From NCBI RefSeq assembly GCF_040869045.1, contig NC_090323.1, forward strand, positions 155,888,426 to 155,952,425: a stretch of DNA of 64,000 nt, written 5' to 3'. The notes beneath the pieces are model-generated. The model ran no database searches and was not told where the DNA came from. It worked only from the letters and a program-made list of their open reading frames with translations. A program made the position numbers and the translations under genes. Positions 1 through 9,988 of the stretch are shown here, one piece after another (position 1 is the stretch's first letter; every line of letters starts with the position of its first letter). This stretch comes from Eurosta solidaginis (lineage: Eukaryota; Arthropoda; Insecta; Diptera; Tephritidae).

Positions 1-2013
1 CAGTAAAGGATTGGCCAACACCACAGAACTTGCATGAATTAAGAAGTTTCCTTGGGCTGTGCACATATTACCGGCGATTTGTACCAAACTTTCCAGCGTA
101 GCCCATAGCCTCCATGAGCTTACAAGAAAAAATAAAGCTTTTGAATGGAAGAAGTAGCAAGAAGTGGCTTTCCAAACATTGAAAGAGCGTTTCTGCACTG
201 CCCCAATGTTGGCATATCCGATTCCAGGAGCAACCTTTATTCTAGATACAGATGCGAGTGGATATGCTATAGGAGGCTTTTTATCACAACTGTTCGATGG
301 ACAGGAGAAGGTAGTTGCATACTACAGCCGTTCGATTGGAAAACCAGAGAGGAACTATTGCGTTACACGGAGAGAGCTGTTGGCATTGGTAGAGTGCATT
401 AAACATTTTCTCAAATACCTCTACGGCCAGCGATTCCTCGGCAAGACAGATCACGCAACGTTGAAATGGCTTCTGCAGTTCCGTAATCCAGAAGGACAAT
501 TGGCACGGTGGATCGAGCTGCTACAAAGCTATGACTTTCCCATTGAGCATCGCAAAGGTAGTACCCATGGGAATGCCGATGCAATGTCACGAAGACCATG
601 TAGTTTGAAATGACAGCACTGTTCAAAGGCTGAGGCTAAAGAACCCAATATAGATGTCCGGCTAATGGCTATGACTTCTACGGATGAATGCGACAAGGAA
701 CAACTAATAAAGTGTCAGCTAGAACATACAGATCTGTCACATGTTATGCAAGGGCTCGAACGAAACGAAAGGCCAAACAGAGAAGAGATGTCAGCAGAGA
801 GTCCCATTCCGAAGTCATATTGGGCACAGTGGAACAGTTTAGAATTGATATCCGGTTGCATCGAGTATGGGAGAGTGAGGATGGTCAATGCAAGAAGAAA
901 TTGATAGTTGTTCCCAGAAAGGGGATTCCTGACGTGCTCAACGAGCTGCATAATGGTCCAAGCGGAGGTCATCTTGGAATCACAAAAACGCTCGAGAAGA
1001 TTAAACAGAGATTCTATTGGGTTGGTTGCCGTCAGTCGGTCACTGAGTGGATTGCGAACTGCGAGGTTTGCAGCAGAACGAAAGGGCCCAAAACCCGAAG
1101 TCATGGCCAAATGAAGCAATATAACTCAGGTGCGCCATTTGAAAGGATCGCTATGGATGCCGCACGTCCATTTCCTACTAGCAGCTGCGGAAACAAATAT
1201 GTACTGGTGGTTATGGATTATTTCAGCAAATGGCCAGAGGTATACCCAATCCCAAATCAAGAAGCGGAAACAGTAGCAGAAGTGTTTATAAACAATTGGG
1301 TTGAAAGGTATTGGGTACCAATGGAGTTACATTCTGACCAAGGCAGGAATTTCGAATCAGCTGTGTTCCAGGAAATGTGTAAATCATTGGGCATTCGAAA
1401 AACACGGATAACTGCATTGCATCCTCAGTCCGATGGTATGGTGTAACGTTTCAATAGAACCTTCGAGGAGCAATTAAGGAAAGTAGTAGACAAGACCCAT
1501 AAGGAGTGGGATACCCGCATACCATTATTCTTGATGGCTTACCGATCAGCAGTGCATGATACAACGAGCCAAACCCCTGCAAAAGTAATTTTTGGCAATG
1601 ACCTTCGGCTACCAGCTGGTTCGAAGTTTGGGATAGATGCCGATGCGGAGAGAAATGTCAAGAAATACACTGGTATCTTGGAAGAAGAGCTGAGAGAGAT
1701 ACACGATCTTGTAAGGCAACGAGCAAAGATTATGTGTGACAAGATGAAAGCCAGATACGATAAAGCAATTAATTCGAAAGGTTTTCAGGACGGAGATTTG
1801 GTGCTGTTATACAACCCACAACGAAAAAAAGGTTTGTCCCCGAAATTGTAGTGTAATTGGGAAGGCCTATATAAAGTTGTAAAACGGATCAACGATGTAG
1901 TGTACCGCATACAAACCATTGGCAAAACACGAACCAAAATGAAAGTGGTTCATTTGGAAAGGCTGGCAGCATTTAGATCGAGAGATTTGTCTGATCGGGA
2001 CGATCAGACTTAG
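1..2013 (+). pseudogene. Ty3/gypsy-type pol remnant (RT connection, RNase H, integrase)
   Basis: This is the 3' half of a gypsy-type LTR retrotransposon polyprotein, cut by the window edge. In order it shows the end of RT ([15 protein letters not shown], about 45-95), RNase H at 164-613 (acidic residues in LDTDASG, TRREL, KTDHATLKW, GNADAMSR), the integrase HHCC zinc region (ELHNGPSGGH, then NCEVC, about 940-1070), and the integrase core with Asp in AMDAARP (about 1157) and LHSDQGRNF (about 1337). It is dead: a frameshift near 105, TAG at 155-157, TGA at 611-613, a frameshift near 860, TAA at 1444-1446 and TAG at 1849-1851. From 688 the frame is otherwise continuous to TAG at 2011-2013. A polypurine tract and LTR follow directly, which fixes the element's 3' end. 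The reverse transcriptase body lies outside the window. Confidence 0.9.
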
Positions 2014-2024
2014 GTGGAGGGCAG
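2012..2024 (+). other. Polypurine tract of the gypsy-type element
   Basis: A purine-rich run (AGGTGGAGGGCAG) sits directly after the pol stop and directly before the LTR start TGTGACGAAT. This is the position of the plus-strand primer in LTR retrotransposons. Confidence 0.75.
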
Positions 2025-3129
2025 TGTGACGAATATTAGTGAAACTAATAGCGTTTTCTTTTCTGGCTATAGTGTTACGCTTTTTGTACGCCGCGCAAGG
2101 GTTGTTGTTCTATTCTAAAAAACAGGCACGCCTTTACGGGGTATTTCGTTCTTTTGCGAAAATTGTTGCCTGCTCGCAACGCAAAAGCGTTACACTTTTA
2201 CCCTGTATAAAACGGCGGTGTAGTAGTGCAACTCTGAGAAACTCTCAATTCTTGAGTCCCACATATACTCTGTTAATATGAGTGCACAGATCACCTACCA
2301 GATTGCGCATTCACGAGTTAAAAATTGCTTCGTTCCGCACATCTACGTCACAGCTGACTGTTTGAGCGAATGAAAGAAAGAGAGAACAAAACAAGAGCTA
2401 AAGGAAAATGACGTAAGAATTGCCCATAAAAAAGAGATGATCTAATGTTTACATGCGAATGCGCAATCTTCTTGTGTGATTTGTGATATGAGTGAATATG
2501 GTGAGATGAAATGTTCTTTGTATGCACTATAAATGTTGACAATTTTCTGGGGTAGGAGTAACACTATTAAGGCTTTACCATTTACTTAGGCAACAATTTA
2601 TTTCAGAAAAGAAAACTCTATAAGTGATACTCACATACCTACTCTGATGCTAAGTAAATGAAGTCACAACAACAATAAAGCAGACAGTCACTTGTATCTA
2701 CATAAACGAAACAATCATTATGTCTACACATATGTACGTACACGCAGCGGAGAAGCAACGCACAACCACATGCATATATCTGAGATACTCCCGAAAGTAT
2801 GCAATGAGAGTAGCTATAAAATCGTGCATCTCTAGTTACAGCTGAGAAATTTGATAGCTGATGGCCAACTAGTAGATTCTGGAAATGGAAGCTCCTAGAA
2901 GATGCCTACGAGGAAATCAGAGAGTATAAAAGGCAACAACAGTAGAGGCGCAATAATCAGTTTTGATTAAGCACGCTATCTGTCGAGCAATAGTAGAGTT
3001 ATTTATTGTGAAGTAATTTAATAAAGGCCATTTTGCATTATTAAATATTGGAGTTACTTATTCGACAGTTTAGTGATTCGAACTTAGCAGAAGGTTGCAA
3101 ATAAGAGGATTTGCAGTAAATTCGTTACA
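2025..3129 (+). repeat. 3' LTR of the gypsy-type element
   Basis: About 1.1 kb, starting TGTGACGAATATTAG and ending TTCGTTACA (TG...CA). It has a TATA box (TATAAAA, 2925-2931), an arthropod-type initiator TCAGTT at 2957, 32 bp downstream, and a poly(A) signal AATAAA at 3020-3025, so R runs from about 2957 to about 3050. Much of the same sequence recurs, rearranged, at 51111-51671, which confirms it is a dispersed LTR. The 5' LTR is outside the window. Confidence 0.85.
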
Positions 3130-3134
3130 ATACG

Positions 3135-3220
3135 TAATGCCACGAACAGTATTCCTGCAAGATTCCAAGGGCTTTGATTTCGCCCTGTATAATTATACTC
3201 AGTTGAGCAGAGCTCAACTC
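3135..3220. repeat. Scrap of DINE-like family A, rearranged
   Basis: Positions 3135-3190 match the block that follows the tandem array in the long copies (CACGAACAGTATTCCTG). At once after it comes TATACTCAGTTGAGCAGAGC, which is the outer subterminal repeat in inverted orientation. Most of the element is missing, so this is a deletion/inversion scar between the gypsy LTR and the BEL element. Confidence 0.7.
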
Positions 3221-3228
3221 ATTACTGG

Positions 3229-3335
3229 TTGCTGAAAGCACCTAATGGGCACTACTTTACCGGCACAAATGTACTGCCTTATCAGCAGATAATCAATCAT
3301 AGCGCCTAATTTGGGTACAATGCATTGCATGATTC
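3229..3335 (-). repeat. Truncated 3' LTR of the BEL/Pao element
   Basis: Matches the outer end of the right-hand LTR (9845-9950) with only a few differences; both end GCATGATTCA on the plus strand, which is TGAATCATGC reading with the element. A purine-rich stretch (AGAGCGGCGGTATGG, minus strand, 3336-3350) adjoins it as the likely polypurine tract. About 400 bp of the LTR is missing. Confidence 0.75.
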
Positions 3336-3838
3336 ACCATACCGCCGCTCTTGAACTATCTGTGCATGTATACAAGATAGGTTCAACTAAAACTTATGAA
3401 TATTTACAAGGCGTTTGAAACTTAATATTGAAAAATTCACAAATTTTAATTTCTTTAAATATTCAAACGTTACGTTAATTTAACAACAGTTCGATCTTTA
3501 AATAGATTTCAAATTTCATTAAATATGCAAAATTTACTTTAATTTTACAATGACTAAAACTTCGAACAGACTTCACATATTTAAGTTTACTTATAATTAT
3601 ACAAATGTAATTATAAAGCTGGATGTCACAAATATAAACATTTTCTTTTTCCAAATTTCGAACTTCAAAGAATGTGGACTTAAAAAATATTTAAGTTTAA
3701 TTATAGTTACTTAAATATAATCAAACAGATTGATAATTATAAATTTTACAGTTTGTATTTGCGATATACATATATATACATATGCAGCAGAATTCTTAGT
3801 TAGATGCATACCAAGTGTGGATGTAATTGTTCAACCCA

Positions 3839-6800
3839 TTACGACGCGCAGAATAAATCTCCTTTGGTAGGCAGAAGGCACAATCTGTTTATAGGTCCCA
3901 CGTATTCCCCATTACTTGTTCTCACTGTTACGACTCGCACATTTCCATCCTTCCCAGGGTGACAATGAATTACCTTAGCAAGCGTCCACTTTGTAGGTGG
4001 AGTTCGTTCATCAAACAGCGCGACAGCATCTCCTTCTTCGTAATTGCGTGAAGATTTGAGCCATTTCGTTCGGCGTTGCAAGTTTAAAAGATATTCACCT
4101 CTCCATCGGTGCCAAAAATGTTTTCGTATTTCGGAGATTAGGTGCCATCGTTGAAGTAGATTTCCACAGAACCCTTGACCCTCAGGTTCTGGGATCGACT
4201 TCAATGGCTCACCGATGAGAAAGTGACCAGGCGTTAAGGCTTCAAGGTCGGTCGCGGTAGTTGGGTTCGCGCATAGAGGGCGCGAATTAACGCATGCCTC
4301 AACTTCAGCTAGCAATGTACTGAACTCTTCGAAGGATAATAAGCTCCCCTCAAGAATGAGTTTAATGTGGTATTTTACGCGCTTTACACCGACTTCCCAA
4401 TATCCACCCATATGTGGCGCAGTTGGTGCGTTGAAATGCCACTCGACGTTGGAGTCGGCAAAAAATGCTCGTAGTTTATCATCTGCCATACACTTCTGAT
4501 ATCTCTCCCGAAGTTCTCTGTCAGCGCCAACGAAGTTCGTGCTATTATCGGAGTACATGGCCTTACAATACCCTCGACGACTGATAAAACGTTTGAAAGC
4601 ATTGAGAAAGGCGGTCGTCGATAAATCGCCTACAAATTCCAAGTGCATTGCGCCAGTACACATGCAGATCAACGAGCAAATGTAACCTTTCGTGGACTTT
4701 GACCCTCTACCATGTGCAAATTTATACGTGTATGGACCAGCAAAATCTACAGCAGTTCATGTGAAGCAGCGAACATACGTAGTACGAGACGACGGCCGTC
4801 GCCCATCGACTGAACGGAAGTGTTGCGGTTCAAGCAAGTACATTTAACACACTTATGATATACGCTTCTAATTAGATTGCGGGCGCCAATCACCCAATAG
4901 CGATGCTGTAGAACTACTGTCATTATGCGGGGCCCTGGGTGTAGGGTATACTGATGTATGTCAGAAATTGTCAATTTCGACAGCGGAGCGTTTTTAGGTA
5001 AAATGATAGGATGCCTTGCATCAAGCGAGACGTCTGCTGATTTTAGACGACCTCCAACCCCCAAAACACCAGACGGATCAAGATACGGTTGCAGGCGCAA
5101 CAAGCTACTTCGCAGGGGAATGGGTTTTTTCTCCCTGCAATGAGAAATTTCGTTAGCAAAATAAGTACGTTGAGTATACTTAATCAATCTTAGTTCGGCC
5201 TCGGCCAATTCCTGACAGTTAGGGGTGCCACTCGTTCGTTTAAGCGTGTGATTCCTTTTGGCGCGAGTATTGTGTGTAAACCTTAGCACATAAGCCATAA
5301 CCGTTCGTAATTTTGAAAACGTAGAATATTTAATTATGACTGACCAAGTGTCCTCGGGTACTGTAATATGAACGGCGACCCTTTTACGTAGGCCCAGGTC
5401 AGTTAAATGCGGTTCTTGTGAATCTTGCTTCCAAAATTGATCTTCGCCATGCAAAAAATTTGGACCAGACCACAACAACTGATGATGAACCAGTTCTCGA
5501 GGTGTTATGCCTCTCGATGCGCAGTCTGCAGGGTTCTGTTCGGAGCGTACATGTTGCCAGCACTCAGACGGTAAGACTCCTTGAATATCGGCCACGCGAT
5601 TTGCGACGAACGTTTCCCATCTGCTGAGATGAGCTTGCAACCACGCCAAAGTAATAGTCGAATCAGTCCAAGCGTATAACGGATAGCGGAGTTCGTTCCA
5701 ACTCTGTGAAATACTTCGTACTAACTTAGAAGCGAGGTGCGCAGCGCATAGCTCCAAACGAGGCAGCGTTGTAGGCTTGATTGGCGCTACCTTGGTCTTG
5801 GCAGAAATCAAGGCTACTGTAATTTGACCGTTACTATGGACTGTCCGTGCGTAGATAACCGCGGCGTAAGCTCGTTCTGACGCATCCGAAAAAACGTGCA
5901 GTCGCTTGATGACTCAGAGGCGTTACAACCAACCCAACGAGGCACTCTCAGCTCGGTTAAACTTTGTAGCTCAGAGCGATGTTCAGACCAACGTGTTGCG
6001 ATTGTTTCCGGTACGAGCTCATCCCAACCAACCTCGGCGCGCCAGATGTCCTGAAACCATATTTTAGAATTAATCGTAGTGGAGGCAATCTAGCCCAACG
6101 GATCGAAAAGCATGCTAGCGTCCGACAGAAATGCTCTCTTCGACAACATTTTGGGCGGTTTCTTGAGGTTGATTGCGAAAGTGAAATAATCCTCATCCGT
6201 ATTCCAAACGAGACCTAAAGCGTGTACATCTTTCCCTTCAGCAAGGTAGTGAGAAATATTTTCCGAAGCGCTGGATATCCCGTTCCTTAGCGTCACGCAA
6301 TTTGAAGCCCACTTGCGAAGTTCAAACCCACTTTCGAGAAGTATTTCGGAGACATTTTTTTGCAGCAACTGTAGCTCATGCTTACTTGAAGCACCGGTCA
6401 ACAAATCGTCCATATAAAAATCGCGTTGAATGACAGCCGCAGCCTTTTCGCAACTACTTGATGAGTACCGTATACTTTCTTGTAGCGACTTGACTGCCAA
6501 ATGAGATGCGGCGGCGACGCCGTACGTCACCCGTAGCATTCTGTAGTCTTGGATTGGATGTGACGGATCACTTCGCCAAACAATCCGTTGCAGGTCGATG
6601 TGCTTCGGTGAAACACATACCTGCCGGTACATCTTAGCAATGTCAGCGGTAACGGCATACGGGTGGGTACGGAAGCGCAGAAGAATGGATACCAAGGTTT
6701 GTTGCAGTTGCGAACCAACAAACAGTGGATCGTTGAGCGAGTACCCGGTCGATGTCTTAGCGGACGCGTTGAATACGACTCGCAATTTGGTCGTAACACT

Positions 6801-7919
6801 CGACTCCTTTATAACAGGATGGTGTGGCATGTAGAAGGTCGGACTTGTCGTTGCGGATGCGGCTTCCATGTGATTCATGCTGATGAGCTCCTGCATAAAG
6901 TCGTTGTATTGCAAACGTAAATCAGTATCGGCGGAAAGCTTCCTCTCTATACGTAAAAGATTACGAACGGCCTGGTTCCTAGAGTCTCCCAACGGTACCT
7001 CAGATTTTAACGGCAATTCGACGACGAAACGGCCATCTGGAGATCTTTTATGCGTTTCCTGAAAATAATGTTCGCCAAATTGTTCCTCCCTAGTTAAATG
7101 GGTTTTTTCCGGTGCATCTTCCAATTCCCACAGCCTAGTCAACGCTCTTTCAAGCTGTACATCACAAAAATACGTTTGCAAACAAGGGGTAGATGGATTG
7201 TCAGCACTGCCGAAAACCGTCCAACCGAAGACTGTACGCTGAGTCGCCGGCGTTCCACAAGAACCCTTCCGAATTTCCGGGCACATAAGCTGATCCATAA
7301 CATCCATTCCTATCAGCAAATCAATACGACCAGGCCTCATAAACTGTGGGTCTGCTAGAGACAACCCTTTAATATGTGGCCATGCAGTTGTGGGGGCAGT
7401 TTGCGTTGGCAAATCCCCCGTAATTTTCGGCAAAATTAATGCATTTACTGAGTAGCAATCATTCGAAAAGTTGGACAGAAGCGAAAGCGAAACCTGACCT
7501 CTAGCGCGCCCTCCTTGAGACGAACCAATACCGGTGATGATAGCAGCAGAAGATTTCCTCGGTAAGCCCAGACGACGAACACACGACTCAGTCACGAAGG
7601 AAGCGTGCGACCCAGAATCAAACAACAGACGAGCTTGCTGAAAGCGACCAGCACAGTCTCGAATCCTTACCAGAGCAGTAGCCAGAAAAATTGTCTTACT
7701 CGTAGATAATGGGTCAGAATCGGTTTTTAGGCACGAAGATACAGATTCAGGGGCGGGGTTGACTGCCGAAGAAGTGGTCGCAGAAAGAGCGGTTGTATCG
7801 TTTCCTGAAGTAGTACCTGCGTAGTTCGAGCTGGTTTGCTTGGTTTCGGCGGAGTTGCTGATGTTGGATGCGGCTGGAGTCCCATGGAGTAAGGTGTGAT
7901 GGCGTTGTCGACAAAGGCG
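3839..7919 (-). pseudogene. BEL/Pao pol: protease, reverse transcriptase, RNase H, integrase
   Basis: The pol part of the BEL polyprotein, read right to left. The protease has FDSGSHASFV (about 7625-7595). RT runs about 7000-6100 with motif ADIAKMYRQV and catalytic YMDDLL (near 6410). RNase H starts near 5880 (FSDASERAYAAV). The integrase has a Cys pair (CVKCTC, near 4835), Asp in VDFAGP (near 4730), Asp in YSDNSTNFVG (near 4550) and Glu in GGYWEVGVK (near 4395), so all three catalytic acids are present. Breaks: an in-frame TAG in the FDPLG region just right of 6090, a frameshift near 5905, and a frameshift plus TGA near 4750-4770. The three long open stretches between breaks (6090-7919, 4747-5811, 3839-4672) suggest moderate age. 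Confidence 0.9.
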
Positions 7920-9044
7920 TCACGACGACGAACTATTGCAACGAGGCTTAAAATGTCCCGAACTCAGACAGTTCAAACAGAGACTCGAGTCCTTCACAAA
8001 TTTTGTTTTAGCGGTGGCGTCCAGACGACTGAATTTTTCGCAGCTATAAATCTTATGATCCCCCTTGCAAAAAGGGCAACTAGTCGTATTCTGGGTGGAT
8101 GTGGCATGAAGAGATTTGGTGGGCTTGGTAGCAGTAACAGCTTTGCTTGGCTGTACCGGAGTAGCTGACGATAGCATCGAGAGTGATCTGCACCTAATTT
8201 CTAAAAATGTTACTAGCTGCTCGAAAGTTTGGGATTCGTCGCTAACAAGTGACAACTCCCATTGCTTCCTGGTTTCGAAGGCGAGTTTACCTACTACTTC
8301 ATGAACGAGCCAGTCGTCCCAGAAATCGACGGGTCGGCCTAACGCTTTCAGTTCACGAATGTGCTGCTGATATGGGTTGAGGACACCTTTTACTGAGCTG
8401 GCGGTGTCGCTTGTTGCTTTGCGGATATCGGCCATATCTTTGAAATGTGATTCGACGATGACGCGCATGATTTTGAAACGCGACATAAGCAAGTCCCATG
8501 CCTCCTTGTAATTTGCATCACAAATATGGAAACCGCTGACGACTTTCAAAGCTTCGCCCTTTAAGCAACTCCGTAAGTAGTGCATTTTCTGTCCGTCCGA
8601 CAGCGCGGTATTACTGTCAACCAGTGAACAGAACGAGTCGTAAAAGCCTACCCATTCAGTTGAGTCGCCTGAAAATTTGGGTAGCTCCATTTTGGGTAAA
8701 CGAATGGAGGCAGACACGGTTGTAGAAACATTTGTTTGTCGGGTTACATTCGGGGATGAGGCTTCGGTGTGACACTTTTTGGCACGGCTAAAATTTGCTA
8801 AGGCCATAGCGTACCAAGTCTCGGCTTGATTTCGTGTACTCTCTTCCACTGCAACGTTATCGGCACCACAAGCGACGTCCAACTCATCCTGTGCAGCGTT
8901 GAATCGAACCCATTGTTCGTCCAAGAGTTTCAAATAACTCTCAACTTGGTCGGTATCTAACAAAAATGTACCATCCATGCCTTTTGTCATGTACCTTTTT
9001 ATTGCGTTCAAAGCAGAGTCCCGTGTTTTCACAGAGGCTGACAT
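7920..9044 (-). pseudogene. BEL/Pao gag region
   Basis: 374 codons from ATG at 9044. The N-terminal half is helical and without known motifs. The middle contains the capsid-like stretch LPKFSGDSTEWVGFYDSF (about 8680), typical of BEL/Pao gag. The C-terminus has two Cys clusters (CPFCKGDHKIYSC and CLNCLSSGHFKPRC), the nucleocapsid zinc knuckles. It ends at TGA (7920-7922) just after a serine run. The same frame continues open for 1.8 kb into protease and RT, so this stop is most simply a CGA-to-TGA mutation splitting a gag-pol fusion. The protein would coat element RNA in a cytoplasmic particle. Confidence 0.85.
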
Positions 9045-9419
9045 TTTTGTAGTTGTTGTTTTAGTTTACAGTACTTGCAGAGTGAGGAAAAAACAAATTC
9101 TATAAATGTACGTATGTAACGCTATTCGTAGAAGGCAAATAATTGTCACGATTGCTTACTAAAATGCGCAAATGTACAGCTCTATGAAAATATTGTTCGC
9201 TGAGTTGTTTGTATAGAGAAGGGTATACGGATTCTGCAGTGCAATGAATGCGTGTACGCATAGAGGGCAAATGAAAGTCAAATAGAAATGACTTGAATTG
9301 TTAGTATTTTTGCAAATATGTATGCGTAGCGGGAGAATAAAAATTCAATTGATTTGTAAGTTTTCCAACGTAATCAAATATGCGGTGTATATATAAATTA
9401 AAAAGGTTAAAATTGCGAG

Positions 9420-9439
9420 CGATCCGGCTCGAAGGACCA
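9420..9439 (-). other. tRNA primer-binding site of the BEL/Pao element
   Basis: The minus strand reads TGGTCCTTCGAGCCGGATCG five bases inside the 5' LTR end. It begins with TGG, the complement of the tRNA CCA end, and continues with a T-arm-like TTCGAGCC. I recall similar primer sites in other insect BEL elements. Confidence 0.75.
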
Positions 9440-9444
9440 AAAAA

Positions 9445-9950
9445 TGTTGCGGCAAAGGAGCCTTGCGCTAGATTACCTTGGCAGATGCGGGTAGTAGATC
9501 GCTTGATGGCAATGTAGCGGGTGGTAGACTATCTGCGGGCGTGGACTGTATATGCGGGTTTTTACTTACGCAAAAATATTTTGCTTACTGATAAAAGGCT
9601 GGCGTGCTGTACAGCGGTGAACACCTTGAATCGTCCTTTCGAAAAATGACTTGCCTTTAGTTCGTGCGAAAGCACTCCAAATGAATTCAATACAAACTGA
9701 TATTGCTCGATTAGCGTTAACAACTTTATTTTAAATATCTATTTCGATGTTTTACAACTTTTTAATTGATTTAAAGGAGGGCGGAGAAAATGGCACGTTC
9801 AATTTTTTCACTTGCTAGCGAATAATCATCAAAATATAACAAAACGTCAAAAGCAACTAATGGGCACTACCTTACCGGTACAAATGGAATGCCTTATCAG
9901 CAGATAATCAATCATAGCGCCTAATTGGGTACAATGCATTGCATGATTCA
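9445..9950 (-). repeat. Complete 5' LTR of the BEL/Pao element
   Basis: 506 bp, TG...CA in element orientation (TGAATCATGCAATGCA at the outer end, GCCGCAACA at the inner end next to the primer-binding site). The outer 107 bp are repeated at 3229-3335. Confidence 0.8.
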
Positions 9951-9988
9951 TCACTTGTAATGTTGATGCGTTAAAATTAATAAAAAAA

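Larger units (their letters stand above)
3229..9950 (-). mobile_element. BEL/Pao LTR retrotransposon, inactive copy
   Basis: A minus-strand element of about 6.7 kb. Reading right to left: complete 5' LTR (9445-9950), primer-binding site (9420-9439), gag with two zinc-knuckle-like Cys clusters, aspartic protease, RT, RNase H and integrase, a 3' untranslated stretch (3336-3838), and a 3' LTR cut down to about 107 bp. Gag and pol share one frame, as is usual in BEL/Pao, apart from the mutations listed with each part. The truncated 3' LTR lies next to a DINE scrap, so the deletion probably came with that rearrangement. The right-hand target duplication cannot be checked because the left end is lost. 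Confidence 0.9.
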
